This document shows positions 18,270 through 28,625 of a stretch of DNA of 64,000 nucleotides, piece after piece. The stretch comes from Saprospiraceae bacterium (GTDB taxonomy: Bacteria > Bacteroidota > Bacteroidia > Chitinophagales > Saprospiraceae), in NCBI GenBank assembly GCA_021739645.1, contig JAIPBL010000001.1, positions 208,484 to 272,483 on the forward strand. Reading direction: 5' to 3'. The notes beneath the pieces are model-generated. The model saw nothing but the letters and a program-made list of their open reading frames with translations, ran no database searches and was not told the DNA's origin. How positions within the stretch are numbered: the first letter of the stretch is position 1; each line of letters starts with the position of its first letter. The position numbers were made by a program, and so were the translations under genes.

Positions 18270-18971
18270 ATGGGAAAGACCCTGGTGATTTTTGACATTG
18301 ACGGCACATTAGTCCATAGTAACAAAATTGACAGCCAATGCTTTGCGCTGACCTATCAGCGTATCTACGGTCAGGAGTTCCCAACCATTGACTGGACGCA
18401 GTACCCGCATGTGACGGACACGACGATTTTCAAAACAGTTATTAAACAGCATTTTGACCGAGCGTCCGATGTGGAAGAGATGGAGGAATTCCAGCACGAG
18501 TACGTGGCGTTGCTGGAGCGGAAGCGACAGGAAAAACCGGCCGAATTCCAAGAAGTGCCAAATGCCCGTCGAACCGTGGAGCGACTGCTGAACGACGAGG
18601 GATTCGTCGTTGGCATCGGTACCGGAGGCTGGCTGAGGCCAGCTCATGTGAAACTAGCGCATGTAGGAATCCCGGCAACCTCAATGGTATTAGCTGGAGC
18701 CGACGGCCACGAGCAGCGGGAGGGCATCATCGGTCAAGTTGTTGATACGGTGGCAAAGGCCCATGAAGTGAGCAGGACAGTGTATGTCGGTGATGCTATC
18801 TGGGATGTGGACACCACTCGTCGCATGAATATGAACTTCATTGGCATTCGGCGGGAGGGAGACTTTGAGGTGCTGCGCAATGCGGGTACGGGAATTGTTC
18901 TGAAAGATTTCAACAATTACGAGATTTTTCTTGAAGCTATCTATAAATCGATGCCGCCGAAAGGAATGTGA
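18270..18971 (+). CDS. HAD-superfamily phosphatase
   Basis: A 233-residue haloacid dehalogenase-like hydrolase with a helical cap inserted after motif I. Motif I is VIFDIDGTLVHS (nucleophile Asp and acid-base Asp), motif II lies in GIGTGGWLRP, the motif III Lys is probably in the HVKLAH region, and motif IV is VYVGDAIWDVDTT. It resembles phosphoglycolate phosphatase and beta-phosphoglucomutase relatives; the substrate is not assignable. It starts 10 bp after the esterase stop, so co-transcription is likely. Confidence 0.88.
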   Translation: MGKTLVIFDIDGTLVHSNKIDSQCFALTYQRIYGQEFPTIDWTQYPHVTDTTIFKTVIKQHFDRASDVEEMEEFQHEYVALLERKRQEKPAEFQEVPNARRTVERLLNDEGFVVGIGTGGWLRPAHVKLAHVGIPATSMVLAGADGHEQREGIIGQVVDTVAKAHEVSRTVYVGDAIWDVDTTRRMNMNFIGIRREGDFEVLRNAGTGIVLKDFNNYEIFLEAIYKSMPPKGM

Positions 18972-19007
18972 AAAATACCCCAAAACTGGGAAACTATCCA
19001 ATGCACA

Positions 19008-19034
19008 TGGCTGTTTTGCAGCCAGCACTTTTTG
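19008..19034 (+). terminator. Possible terminator after the HAD gene
   Basis: A small hairpin (TGGCTG, loop TTTTG, CAGCCA) is followed by GCACTTTTTG, 37 bp after the stop. The stem is only 6 bp. Confidence 0.4.
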
Positions 19035-19071
19035 CCAAGAACAAATTTTTATTTAAAAATTTGTCCCCTTG

Positions 19072-19102
19072 CTTGGTTTTGGCTCAAGAGAACCTATCTT
19101 TG
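19072..19102 (+). promoter_or_regulatory. Promoter of the tRNA-Lys gene
   Basis: CTTG (-33) at 19072-19075, a 19-nt spacer, then TATCTTTG (-7) at 19095-19102. Both boxes and the spacing match the Bacteroidota housekeeping promoter. The predicted start lies about 27 nt before the mature tRNA. Confidence 0.75.
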
Positions 19103-19135
19103 CCGCCGCTTTTAAAGAAAAGCACAACCAAATAA

Positions 19136-19208
19136 GATTCGGTAGCTCAGCTGGTAGAGCACTTGACTTTTAATCAAGTGGTCCTGGGTTCGAATCCCAG
19201 CCGAATCA
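19136..19208 (+). tRNA. tRNA-Lys (anticodon UUU)
   Basis: A 73-nt cloverleaf: acceptor arms GATTCGG/CCGAATC with discriminator A, D-arm GCTCAGCTGGTAGAGC, anticodon stem CTTGA/TCAAG with loop CTTTTAA (anticodon TTT), and T-arm CTGGGTTCGAATCCCAG. CCA is not encoded. It has its own promoter and terminator. Confidence 0.97.
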
Positions 19209-19212
19209 CTAA

Positions 19213-19242
19213 AGCCTCAACGTTTCCGTTGGGGCTTTTTTT
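19213..19242 (+). terminator. Terminator of tRNA-Lys
   Basis: A 10-bp stem (AGCCTCAACG/CGTTGGGGCT, one G-T wobble) with loop TTTC runs into a T7 tract, five bases after the tRNA. Confidence 0.88.
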
Positions 19243-19324
19243 ATTGCAAAAGCTTGCCGGAAGCAGTGCCAACTGATAATTAATTGTGGCGAGACTGACT
19301 TTGAATAACAACTTTAGCTAGCAT

Positions 19325-19375
19325 CCAAAAACTGCAAAGCCTCGACGTTCTACGTTGGGGCTTTGCAGTTTTTGG
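19325..19375 (+). terminator. Second, extended copy of the tRNA terminator hairpin
   Basis: A 23-bp stem (19325-19347 with 19353-19375, two G-T wobbles) with loop TTCTA. Its core (AAAGCCTCgACGTTC...CGTTGGGGCTTT) repeats the terminator that follows the tRNA, ~110 bp upstream. No gene lies between the two hairpins. See findings. Confidence 0.65.
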
Positions 19376-19794
19376 ACTTTTGGGTAAAATAATTCGGCAA
19401 AGGATTTCGAAATGAAAGTTTTTTGTGATTTGGTACGGTATTTGAAAATTTGGTTCTGATTCCCCTCATTTGGCTTCCCCTAAGCATTATTTCAAGATTC
19501 TCCCCCCTTTCAGGTTTGATTGAATTGTTCCCTAAGATTTAATTGCAAAAACTATTGAGCATGAACTTTCGCTACACTTGCCTTTGCTGCTTGTTTACCA
19601 CGCCTGTTTCTCAGTGCAGAGCTGTCCAGCTTGTTAGCTATTCATTCCCAACGTTTTTCCAATCGAAATTTCAAATTCCCGTATTGAACTGAACCAGTAC
19701 GGATTTCAAAACCTTGCCTTTCGGCAAAACAAAAAGCATATCACGTCCTCCCGGTATGATACCTTCTCATTGACACTTAAATAATATAAAAACT
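19376..19794. other. Intergenic leader upstream of the giant repeat protein
   Basis: No gene supported. A 43-codon frame at 19561 lacks features. A pyrimidine-rich motif (ATTCCCCTCATTTGGCTTCC, 19459-19478) resembles elements before 28626 and 37097. No exact TAnnTTTG box was found. Confidence 0.45.
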
Positions 19795-22700
19795 ATGAAA
19801 ACCAGCACCCTTTACTACGTCAAACATGTTTTGATTGCCGCACTGCTGCTAACTGGGGCTGCGTCCTCAAACGCTCAGATCGACTTCCGGATTGGTTTGG
19901 GGACCGATGGTCAGACATACACGGTGTATGCTAAACCAAAGCCAACTATTTCTCCTTCAACTAATACACTTACAGGTACTGGCCAGGTAACATTGGTGGT
20001 GCCGCATGGATTTGTATATACGGCGTTGACAAATTTGAAAGGATCTTGGAGTGCAGCTACCATACAAGCGCCTGTGGAGAATCCCAATTTTGACTACATT
20101 TCTGTTGGATTGCTAACTGATGAGGGCTTCCCGAATAACATACAATATATAGTAGGACAAGAAACCGCCATTTTCAAGCTCAAAAGGACTTCGGCTTGTA
20201 TCGGTGCGGTGACATTGATAGAAACAGATGATCCTTTTTATGCACCGAACTCGGTTGGGTCAAACCCCGGCAACGATATCGGTGTGATTGACGTTGGGAA
20301 ACCTGGGTTTCCTTTTTATGTTTGGATGGCTAACTATGGCTCTGCACCAAGCTGTGTTGACTCCGATGCAGACGGTCTCTACAATTTTATTGAGGACAAA
20401 AACGGCAACGGAATAGTTGATACAGGGGAAACCAATCCCAACAATCCTGACACTGATGGTGATGGCCTTTCAGATGGCGCAGAGGATGCTAACCACAATG
20501 GCGTTGTGGATACAGGAGAATCGGATCCAACCAATAAATGTAGTCCAAATACCACGTTCCCAATTTGTGATTTTGATGGGGATGGACTTATTAATTCAGT
20601 TGACCTAGACGATGATAATGACGGCGTCGCCGACGTAGATGATGTCCAGAACTTCAACGCAGATAGTGATAGCGACGGTGATGGTATCAGCGACGACGAT
20701 GAGACCGGCGGCGATGGTGTCTATAACCCAGGAGTCGATAGTGACCCATTGAATGCTTGTGATCCGAACCCTAACGTTACCGCTTGTACTGCTACGGATG
20801 CAGATGGGGACGGCTACTATGCTGATGTACCTTCATCTGACCCTACTTATGACCCAGATGACAACTTGCCTTGTGTGCCTAATCAAACGGTGGGCGCCTG
20901 CGATTTTGACAGCGACAGCATTCCTAACGGCGAAGACCTTGATGACGATGGGGATGGCGTTTTGGATATTTATGACGTTGACCCCTACAACCCCAACAGT
21001 GACAGCGACAGTGACGGCTTAACTGATATTATCGAAACAGGAGGTGACGGGGTTTACAACGAAAACATTGATACGAATCCTTTGGATGCCGATACCGACA
21101 ACGATGGCATCAGCGACGGTGTTGAAGACACCGACAAAGACGGTTCGCATGATATTGGTGTGGAAACAGACGCATTGAATGCAGATACTGATGGTGACGG
21201 ATTGAAGGATGGTGAAGAAGATACAAACTTCAATGGTGTAATTGATGTGAATGAAAGCGACCCACTTGACGACTGCGACCCAGTGGCCGTAGGCCCGCTT
21301 TGCGACTATGATGGAGATGGCCTCGTCAATGAAAACGACCCGGACGACGACAATGACGGTGTTCTGGATGGCCCTGACGTGAACGACTTCAACCCTGACA
21401 GCGACAGTGACGGTGACGGAATTGTGGATAAAACTGAAACTGCCAACGGTACCAATCCCTTAAACGCTTGTGACCCGAATCCGAACGTGTCGGCTTGTGT
21501 GCCTGATGATACGGATGGCGACCTTTTCTTTGAAAACTACCCGAACGGCCACCCAAAATTCGACCCGAATGATACCAATCCCTGTGTTCCAAGCGTCGCT
21601 GCTTTGAAGTGTGACTTTGACGGAGACGGGATTACAAACCAATTCGATACTGATGACGACAACGATGGTGTTTCCGACTTGTATGATTCGGATGACTACA
21701 ATCCGAACAACGACAGTGATGGTGACGGTTTGTCAAATATTATTGAGGTAGGTTCGAATTTTGTGTACAATCCTGGTATTGACACCAACCCACTTAACGA
21801 CGACACAGACAACGACGGCCTTAAAGATGGTTGCGAGGATAAAAACAAAAATGGCAAAAAAGATGATGGTGAAACCAGCCCTTTAATGGCCGATACCGAC
21901 GGTGATGGCTTGAAGGATGGCGTGGAAGATGCCAATAAAAATTGCATTCTCAACGCCGGTGAGAGCGACCCACTCGATTATTGCAGCCCAAATAACACGC
22001 TGCCAAACTGTGATTTTGACGGAGACGGCATCACCAATGCAAATGACCTTGACGATGACGGTGACGGTGTTGACGATGACAGTGACATTGATCCGTTCAA
22101 CCCTGATAGCGACAGTGACGATGACGGAATTGCCGATAACGTTGAAACAGGTGGAGATGGGGAGTACAATGTAGGCGTGGATACCAACCCGCTAGATGAT
22201 GATACGGATGATGATGGCCTTAAAGATGGTATTGAAGACATGAACCACAACGGAAACCGTGAACTCGACGAAACAGACCCTATCAACCCCAATACCGATG
22301 GTGATACCTTGTCTGACGGTGAGGAAGACATCAACCACAACGGCGTTCTTGATGTTGGTGAAAGCGACCCGCTTGATCCATGTTCTCCTTTCTCGACGGG
22401 TGGCACTTGCGCTTTCCAAGACCTTGACAGTGATGGGTATTTCTCGGAAGTGGAGCAAAATGATCCACTTTATGACCCTGACGATAATAATGCTTGTGTG
22501 CCAAGTAACCAATCGCCTACCTGCGATTTCGATGGTGACGGATATCCAAACCAAAACGACCTAGACGACGACAACGACGGTGTTGCTGACGCACAGGACT
22601 CAGAGGATTATAATCCGCACAACGATAGTGACAATGATGGTTTGTCAAATATTATTGAAACGGGTGGTGATGGTGTTTACAACAATGGTATAGATACTCA

Positions 22701-25700
22701 CCCGCTCAACCCCGATACCGATGGTGACGGAATTAAAGACGGAACAGAGGACAAAAACAAAAACGGAATCTATGAACCACTCACTGAAACCAACCCACTG
22801 AAAAAAGATTCAGATGAGGATGGTATAAATGATGGCATTGAAGACAGCAATCTCAATGGAATTGTAAACCAGGGTGAATCTGACCCGAAAGACAAATGCA
22901 GTCCCTACACCCATATTTCACCATGCGTGGGAGCGGACGGTGACGGAGACGGTTATATCGGCGACTACCCACCAAACCACCCTGATTTCGACCCAGATGA
23001 TTTTAACGCCTGTGTCCCAGACTACACCAATGCGCTTTGTGATTTTGACAATGACGGTATTGTAAATGGTCAAGACTTTGACGACGACAACGACGGCGTG
23101 ACTGATGCAGACGATGTGGACGCATACGACCCGGACTCTGACTCTGACGACGATGGCATCACGGACAATGATGAGACGGGCGGTAACGGTATTTTCGATT
23201 TGGGAGAGGGTGACAGTGACCCGCTTGACCCTTGCAGCCCTGACATAAACAATATTGCGTGTAGCGGAACTGACGACGACCACGATGGCTTTTACGCCAA
23301 CTTCACAGTAGGCGACCCGCAGTTCGACCCAGACGACAATGATCCTTGCGTTCCAAATTGTATGCTCGGTCTTTGTGACTTCGACCAAGACGGTAGCTTG
23401 AACAGCACTGACAACGATGACGACAACGATGGTGTGAAAGACAACAACGACGTTGACGATTGCAATCCTAACAGTGACAGTGATGATGACGGCATACCAG
23501 ATAATGTGGAGACTGGTGGTGACGGCCAATACAACGCCGGCATTGATACCAATCCTTTGAGCAATGACTCCGACAACGACGGTATAAATGACGGAATTGA
23601 AGACAAGAACCACAATGGGGAAATAGATGCTGGTGAAACGGATCCACTTGATGCCGACTCTGACGACGACGGCCTGACCGATGGTGCAGAGGACCTTAAC
23701 AAAAACGGCATTATTGATCCCGGTGAAAGCGACCCACTCGACCATTGCGACCCAATTGCTACTTCTAGTGATTGCGATTTCGATGGTGACGGGTTAGCGA
23801 ACAACGTTGACGATGATGATGACAACGATGGTGTACCTGATGCTCAGGACGAGGATGATTTCAACGTCAATAGTGACTCTGACCACGATGGACTTGCAGA
23901 TGGTGCCGAGACTAACTTAGGTTCTGATCCGTTGAACCCTTGTGATCCTAGCCCGTCAGCTTCAAATTGCCAACCTATTGACAATGATGGTGATGGATTT
24001 GCCGAAAACTTTCCAGTAACTGACGCGCTGTACGACCCGGATGATACCAATCCTTGCGTACCAAGCGTATCAGCTGGAACCTGTGACTTCGACCAGGATG
24101 GCAGCATTAACAGCATTGACACCGATGACGATAATGATGGTGTGGCTGATGGTAGTGACGTTGATCCATACGACCCAAACAGTGACTCTGATAACGACGG
24201 CATTGCCGACAACGTAGAGACGCAGGGAGACCACAAGTATAATATTGGCCTCGACAGCAACCCGCTCAAATTTGATACTGATGGCGATGGCCTTGGCGAT
24301 GGCGTTGAAGATGCCAACCACAACGGTAAAAAAGATGCTACTGAAACCAGTGCGATTTACCCTGATACCGATGGAGATGGCTTCAGCGATTTCACGGAAG
24401 TGAACAATGGCACGGACCCACTCGACAAGTGTGACCCGAACAGCACACTGGCAACTTGTGATTTCGACGGGGATGGCCTCAACAACGATGTTGACCCAGA
24501 CGATGACAACGACGGTGTGGCCGATGCTGATGATGCCAATGCGTATGACCCACAGAGCGACTCCGACGATGACACCATCGCAGATATTGATGAAACAACT
24601 GCTGGTAGCGACCCGCTCAATGCTTGCGACCCAAACACAACAGCGGTGGCTTGTCAACCAACAGATGCAGATGGCGATGGTTATTTTGAAAATTACCCAG
24701 CCAATGATGCATTGTTTGACACAGATGATGGCAATCCTTGTGAACCAAGTGTTGCTGCTGGCACCTGTGATTTTGACCAAGATGGTCAAATCAACTCAGT
24801 GGACACGGACGATGACAATGACGGTGTAGCTGATGGCGCTGATGCCGATGCATACGACCCTAACAGTGACTCTGATGGTGACGGTATAACGGACATCAAA
24901 GAAACCAAGGGCGACGGTGCATACAATGTCGGAATTGACTCCAATCCGCTTGATACCGATACGGATGACGATGGCATCTTGGATGGCGTTGAAGACAGCA
25001 ACCACGACGGTCATGTAAGTTCGGGTGAAACCAACCCTGCCGATGCGGATACGGACAACGACGGCTTGGATGACGGCGTGGAAGATGCCAATAAAAACGG
25101 TGTTGTCGATGCAGGAGAAAGCGATCCGCTCGATGCCTGCGATCCGAACAATACACTTGCCTTCTGTGATTTTGATGGCGATGGTCAAATCAACAACCTT
25201 GACCTCGACGACGACAATGACTGCCTCTCCGATGGCGATGATTCCAATCCTTTCGATGCGAACAGCGACACGGACAACGACGGAATTTCTGACTTGGACG
25301 AATGCCAGGCTGGCACAGATGCACTGAACCCTTGCGACCCAGCACCCGTTGGCCCACTTTGTGGCGGCCAAGTGGATGAGGATGGTGATGGTTACTTCGC
25401 TGATGTCACTTCCGACAACCCAACTTTTGACCCAGACGATGCAGATCCTTGTATTCCAGTTGTTTCAGTTGGTGTCTGCGACTTTGACCAGGATGGTCTC
25501 ATCAACAGCATTGACCCGGATGACGACAACGACTGTGTCAATGACGCACAAGACACTGACGACTACGATACGCAAAGCGACAGTGACAACGACGGCTATG
25601 CTGACGGCCAGGAATGTCAGGCTGGCACCGACCCACTCGACCATTGCGACCCGGTGCCTTCGGCGCCAGATTGCCCGACGACCAGCGACGCGGATGGCGA

Positions 25701-28086
25701 TGGATACAGCGGGGATTTGAGTTCAAACGACCCGCTTTACGACCCTAACGACAACGACCCTTGTATTCCGGTCATAACCGTTGGCGTCTGCGACTTTGAC
25801 CAAGATGGTGAAATAAACAGCGTGGACGCTGATGATGATGGTGACTGCGTCGATGATACAGAAGACTTGGATGCTTACAATGCGCAGAGCGACTCGGATG
25901 GAGATGGCGAAACAGACTTCGTTGAGTGTCAAAACGGCACCGATCCGCTGAATGCTTGCGACCCACACAATGGCACACCTGACTGTGATTGCGACAACGA
26001 CGGCATTGCCAACGGCACTGATACTGACGACGACAACGACGGTGTACTTGATACTGCGGATACCGATAGCTGTGACCCAAACAACGACAGCGACAACGAC
26101 GGCATCTCAAATATTGATGAAACGACGGCCGGCAGCGACCCACTGGATCCTTGCGACCCTGACCCGAATACAACCGCTTGCCAAAGCCCTGACAATGATG
26201 GAGATGGTGTGACTGGATCGGACGACCCAGACGACAACAACCCATGCATCCCGAACCCATCTTTTGGTGGTTGTGACTTTGACCAGGATGGCCTCGTGAA
26301 CAGTGTTGACCCGGACGATGACAACGACTGCGTAAATGATGCAGAAGACGTTGGCGACTACAACACAGCAAGCGATAGCGACTTTGACGGGATTGCCGAT
26401 GGTGTTGAATGCCAGAACGGCACCAATCCGTTGGACAAGTGCGACCCGAACAACACCTTCGGTAGCTGCGACTTTGACGGCGATGGCTTGGTGAACAACC
26501 AGGACCCAGACGACGACAACGACTGTGTGAACGATGTGGACGACGTTGCAGACTTCGACCCACAAAGCGACTCTGACTTTGACGGCATTACCGATATGGA
26601 TGAATGTCTGACAGGTACCGACCCTACCGATTCATGCGACCCAGACCCTAACAGCTTGGCTTGTACCGGAGAGGATATGGATGGAGACGGTTACATCGCC
26701 AATGCACCCACCGATAGCCCATTGTTCGACTCGGACGATAACGATCCGTGTGTACCAAACAATCATGTCGGTGCCTGCGACTTTGACCAGGATGGTTTGG
26801 CCAACATAGATGATGCTGATGACGACAACGACGGTGTCAACGATAACGACGATGTTGATCAATTTAATCCGAATAGCGACAGTGACGGTGATGGGATAAC
26901 TGACAATGTGGAGACTGGAGGTGACGGTACTTACGATCCGGACATTGACTCTAACCCGCTCGATACTGATACCGACGACGATGGGATACTTGATGGCATC
27001 GAGGACGCAAACCACAATGGCATGGTGGATTTACATGAAACAGATCCGGTAAGTGCCGATACGGATGAAGATAGCTTAAATGACGGCGTAGAGGATGCAA
27101 ACCAGAACGGGCATTTGGATGCTGGTGAATCTGACCCAACAAATCCAGACGACGATGGTGATGGAATCCTAACCATTGACGAGGATACGAACGGCAACGG
27201 GAACGTGCTTGATGACGATACCGACCTTGATGGCACACCAGATTACATGGACCCAGACCCATTTGCTTTTGTCAAAATGAAGGCTTACTTGCAAGGGCCG
27301 CTCGTTACTTCAACTGGCTTGATGAGAGACAACCTGCGCACGACGCTTGATGACGATGGCAATCCGTATATTTCGCTCATAGAGCCATATACTGACTTGA
27401 AAACGCCAACAGGTACTAGTCCTTTCGTCCACCTTGGCAGCGGCGGTGAGCAAATCCAAGCTAGTGTTTTGGCGGTAACTGGGCCAGATGCCATCGTTGA
27501 CTGGGTATTTCTTGAGCTTCGCAGCAAGTTGAACCCGGCCAGTAGGTTATTGACTCGTGCAGCTTTGATTCAGCGAGATGGTGATATTGTTGACCTTGAC
27601 GGGGTTAGCCCGGTACTATTCAAGGCAAAAACGGAAGAATACTATGTTGTACTGCGCCACCGCAACCATTTGGGTGTGATGACCAAGGACCCCGTTTCAG
27701 TAACAAGGGATATTGCATTAGCACCGTTCATTGACTTTACGAATCCAGTTACACAGACCTACGGCACCAATGCACAGAAAATAATGGGTAGTTACCTGGC
27801 GCTTTGGGCTGGAAATGCCAACATGGACGGAAGGATTGTTTACCAAGGTAGTGGTGCTGACAGGGATTTCATTTTCTTCGATGTCTTCCTTGACCCAGAC
27901 AATACCAACAGTAGCTTCAACTTCATCGGGCACGGCTACAAAACAAGTGACACTGACCTGAATGGTAAGTATATTTTCCAGGGTTCTGGCAACGACGTTG
28001 ACAATATGATATTCTTCAACGTGCTCCAACACCCAGGAAATACTTCCTTCGCAATCAACTACATAATCTACCAGCAACTTCCATAA
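19795..28086 (+). CDS. Giant thrombospondin type 3 repeat protein with dockerin-like C-terminus
   Basis: 2763 residues. Signal peptide (1-28), then an N-terminal beta domain (29 to about 180) containing TGTGQVTLVVP, DYISVGL and the C-terminal SCIGAVTLIE; the 28626 gene has the same domain. Residues ~185-2480 are thrombospondin type 3-like Ca-binding repeats (DxDxDGxxD), extremely Asp-rich. They are organised into eleven larger modules marked by [PA]C[VIE]P followed 5-8 residues later by CDFD. Residues ~2490-2660 form a globular domain (VKMKAYLQGPL, AIVDWVFLELRS, LIQRDGDIVDLDG). Residues ~2670-2745 hold two dockerin-like Ca loops (NANMDGRIVYQGSGADRD and DTDLNGKYIFQGSGNDVD). No T9SS sorting domain is visible at the end (NYIIYQQLP), so its route and anchoring are open. 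Likely a long calcium-stiffened surface fibre; inference. Confidence 0.92.
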   Translation: MKTSTLYYVKHVLIAALLLTGAASSNAQIDFRIGLGTDGQTYTVYAKPKPTISPSTNTLTGTGQVTLVVPHGFVYTALTNLKGSWSAATIQAPVENPNFDYISVGLLTDEGFPNNIQYIVGQETAIFKLKRTSACIGAVTLIETDDPFYAPNSVGSNPGNDIGVIDVGKPGFPFYVWMANYGSAPSCVDSDADGLYNFIEDKNGNGIVDTGETNPNNPDTDGDGLSDGAEDANHNGVVDTGESDPTNKCSPNTTFPICDFDGDGLINSVDLDDDNDGVADVDDVQNFNADSDSDGDGISDDDETGGDGVYNPGVDSDPLNACDPNPNVTACTATDADGDGYYADVPSSDPTYDPDDNLPCVPNQTVGACDFDSDSIPNGEDLDDDGDGVLDIYDVDPYNPNSDSDSDGLTDIIETGGDGVYNENIDTNPLDADTDNDGISDGVEDTDKDGSHDIGVETDALNADTDGDGLKDGEEDTNFNGVIDVNESDPLDDCDPVAVGPLCDYDGDGLVNENDPDDDNDGVLDGPDVNDFNPDSDSDGDGIVDKTETANGTNPLNACDPNPNVSACVPDDTDGDLFFENYPNGHPKFDPNDTNPCVPSVAALKCDFDGDGITNQFDTDDDNDGVSDLYDSDDYNPNNDSDGDGLSNIIEVGSNFVYNPGIDTNPLNDDTDNDGLKDGCEDKNKNGKKDDGETSPLMADTDGDGLKDGVEDANKNCILNAGESDPLDYCSPNNTLPNCDFDGDGITNANDLDDDGDGVDDDSDIDPFNPDSDSDDDGIADNVETGGDGEYNVGVDTNPLDDDTDDDGLKDGIEDMNHNGNRELDETDPINPNTDGDTLSDGEEDINHNGVLDVGESDPLDPCSPFSTGGTCAFQDLDSDGYFSEVEQNDPLYDPDDNNACVPSNQSPTCDFDGDGYPNQNDLDDDNDGVADAQDSEDYNPHNDSDNDGLSNIIETGGDGVYNNGIDTHPLNPDTDGDGIKDGTEDKNKNGIYEPLTETNPLKKDSDEDGINDGIEDSNLNGIVNQGESDPKDKCSPYTHISPCVGADGDGDGYIGDYPPNHPDFDPDDFNACVPDYTNALCDFDNDGIVNGQDFDDDNDGVTDADDVDAYDPDSDSDDDGITDNDETGGNGIFDLGEGDSDPLDPCSPDINNIACSGTDDDHDGFYANFTVGDPQFDPDDNDPCVPNCMLGLCDFDQDGSLNSTDNDDDNDGVKDNNDVDDCNPNSDSDDDGIPDNVETGGDGQYNAGIDTNPLSNDSDNDGINDGIEDKNHNGEIDAGETDPLDADSDDDGLTDGAEDLNKNGIIDPGESDPLDHCDPIATSSDCDFDGDGLANNVDDDDDNDGVPDAQDEDDFNVNSDSDHDGLADGAETNLGSDPLNPCDPSPSASNCQPIDNDGDGFAENFPVTDALYDPDDTNPCVPSVSAGTCDFDQDGSINSIDTDDDNDGVADGSDVDPYDPNSDSDNDGIADNVETQGDHKYNIGLDSNPLKFDTDGDGLGDGVEDANHNGKKDATETSAIYPDTDGDGFSDFTEVNNGTDPLDKCDPNSTLATCDFDGDGLNNDVDPDDDNDGVADADDANAYDPQSDSDDDTIADIDETTAGSDPLNACDPNTTAVACQPTDADGDGYFENYPANDALFDTDDGNPCEPSVAAGTCDFDQDGQINSVDTDDDNDGVADGADADAYDPNSDSDGDGITDIKETKGDGAYNVGIDSNPLDTDTDDDGILDGVEDSNHDGHVSSGETNPADADTDNDGLDDGVEDANKNGVVDAGESDPLDACDPNNTLAFCDFDGDGQINNLDLDDDNDCLSDGDDSNPFDANSDTDNDGISDLDECQAGTDALNPCDPAPVGPLCGGQVDEDGDGYFADVTSDNPTFDPDDADPCIPVVSVGVCDFDQDGLINSIDPDDDNDCVNDAQDTDDYDTQSDSDNDGYADGQECQAGTDPLDHCDPVPSAPDCPTTSDADGDGYSGDLSSNDPLYDPNDNDPCIPVITVGVCDFDQDGEINSVDADDDGDCVDDTEDLDAYNAQSDSDGDGETDFVECQNGTDPLNACDPHNGTPDCDCDNDGIANGTDTDDDNDGVLDTADTDSCDPNNDSDNDGISNIDETTAGSDPLDPCDPDPNTTACQSPDNDGDGVTGSDDPDDNNPCIPNPSFGGCDFDQDGLVNSVDPDDDNDCVNDAEDVGDYNTASDSDFDGIADGVECQNGTNPLDKCDPNNTFGSCDFDGDGLVNNQDPDDDNDCVNDVDDVADFDPQSDSDFDGITDMDECLTGTDPTDSCDPDPNSLACTGEDMDGDGYIANAPTDSPLFDSDDNDPCVPNNHVGACDFDQDGLANIDDADDDNDGVNDNDDVDQFNPNSDSDGDGITDNVETGGDGTYDPDIDSNPLDTDTDDDGILDGIEDANHNGMVDLHETDPVSADTDEDSLNDGVEDANQNGHLDAGESDPTNPDDDGDGILTIDEDTNGNGNVLDDDTDLDGTPDYMDPDPFAFVKMKAYLQGPLVTSTGLMRDNLRTTLDDDGNPYISLIEPYTDLKTPTGTSPFVHLGSGGEQIQASVLAVTGPDAIVDWVFLELRSKLNPASRLLTRAALIQRDGDIVDLDGVSPVLFKAKTEEYYVVLRHRNHLGVMTKDPVSVTRDIALAPFIDFTNPVTQTYGTNAQKIMGSYLALWAGNANMDGRIVYQGSGADRDFIFFDVFLDPDNTNSSFNFIGHGYKTSDTDLNGKYIFQGSGNDVDNMIFFNVLQHPGNTSFAINYIIYQQLP

Positions 28087-28466
28087 GCTGTTAGTATAGA
28101 CGCCATAAGTTCACATTAAGTGCAAGGGGTATAGTATCAGATATTATAGAGGTACTAATTCTCTTGCATTTAATGGTGAAAAATGGTTTAAGATGAAAGT
28201 GGACGGTTTGCGGTATTTTTCATAATAAAGCAATTTGTCATGAAAGTATGGTTAAATTCTTTTAGGCGAAACCATTTGCAAATCGTCTGCTTTTTTCAAA
28301 AAAAATGACTAAGGGATTAATTATCCCTAATAGAACCTAAGCGTTGTAAATCAGTTTTTTTACTGTTGGTAATTAATAAATATTAGCAATAAAAAATTAA
28401 GTTTTCTTATTAGTTTTACTTTAAAAACGGCATGGTTTTCGACTAATATAAAGAGTTCAAAAGAAG
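28087..28466. other. AT-rich intergenic region
   Basis: No gene seen. It holds a small AGGGAT/ATCCCT dyad (28312-28328). No clear terminator of the giant gene was found, so read-through into the next gene is possible. Confidence 0.4.
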
Positions 28467-28498
28467 TTTGCATAATTGAAAATAAATGCATAATTTTG
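28467..28498 (+). promoter_or_regulatory. Promoter of the 277-residue T9SS cargo gene
   Basis: TTTG (28467-28470), a 20-nt spacer, and TAATTTTG (28491-28498) match the Bacteroidota promoter fully. Predicted start is near 28505, leaving a leader of about 120 nt. Confidence 0.75.
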
Positions 28499-28539
28499 GA
28501 TTCTGAAATTTAGAAGATTCCCTCCTTTTTTAAGAAAAT

Positions 28540-28558
28540 ATTCCCCCACAAATTGGCT
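28540..28558 (+). promoter_or_regulatory. Leader motif TTCCCCCACAAATTGGCT
   Basis: Nearly identical to TTCCCCACACATTGGCT at 37022-37038, upstream of the polymerase gene. Both lie about 60-85 bp before a start codon. Function unknown. Confidence 0.35.
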
Positions 28559-28625
28559 TATCCTCCTCCCGCAAGCATAACTCGGTTGTAAAACCATTTT
28601 TTAAAAGAACATAAAAACAAGAACA

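Noticed and set aside
19325..19375. Possible second tRNA after tRNA-Lys
   Set aside because: The sequence forms one long hairpin with no cloverleaf; only the terminator core is duplicated.
19561..19692. 43-codon frame before the giant gene
   Set aside because: Cys- and Phe-rich without signal peptide, membrane helix or coupling to a neighbour; probably chance.
20379..27262. Long minus-strand and shifted-frame open readings (up to 275 codons) over the giant gene
   Set aside because: They are by-products of the GAC/GAT-rich repeats, which give Val/Ile- or Ser-rich low-complexity translations in other frames. The plus frame has a signal peptide and clear Ca-binding motifs.
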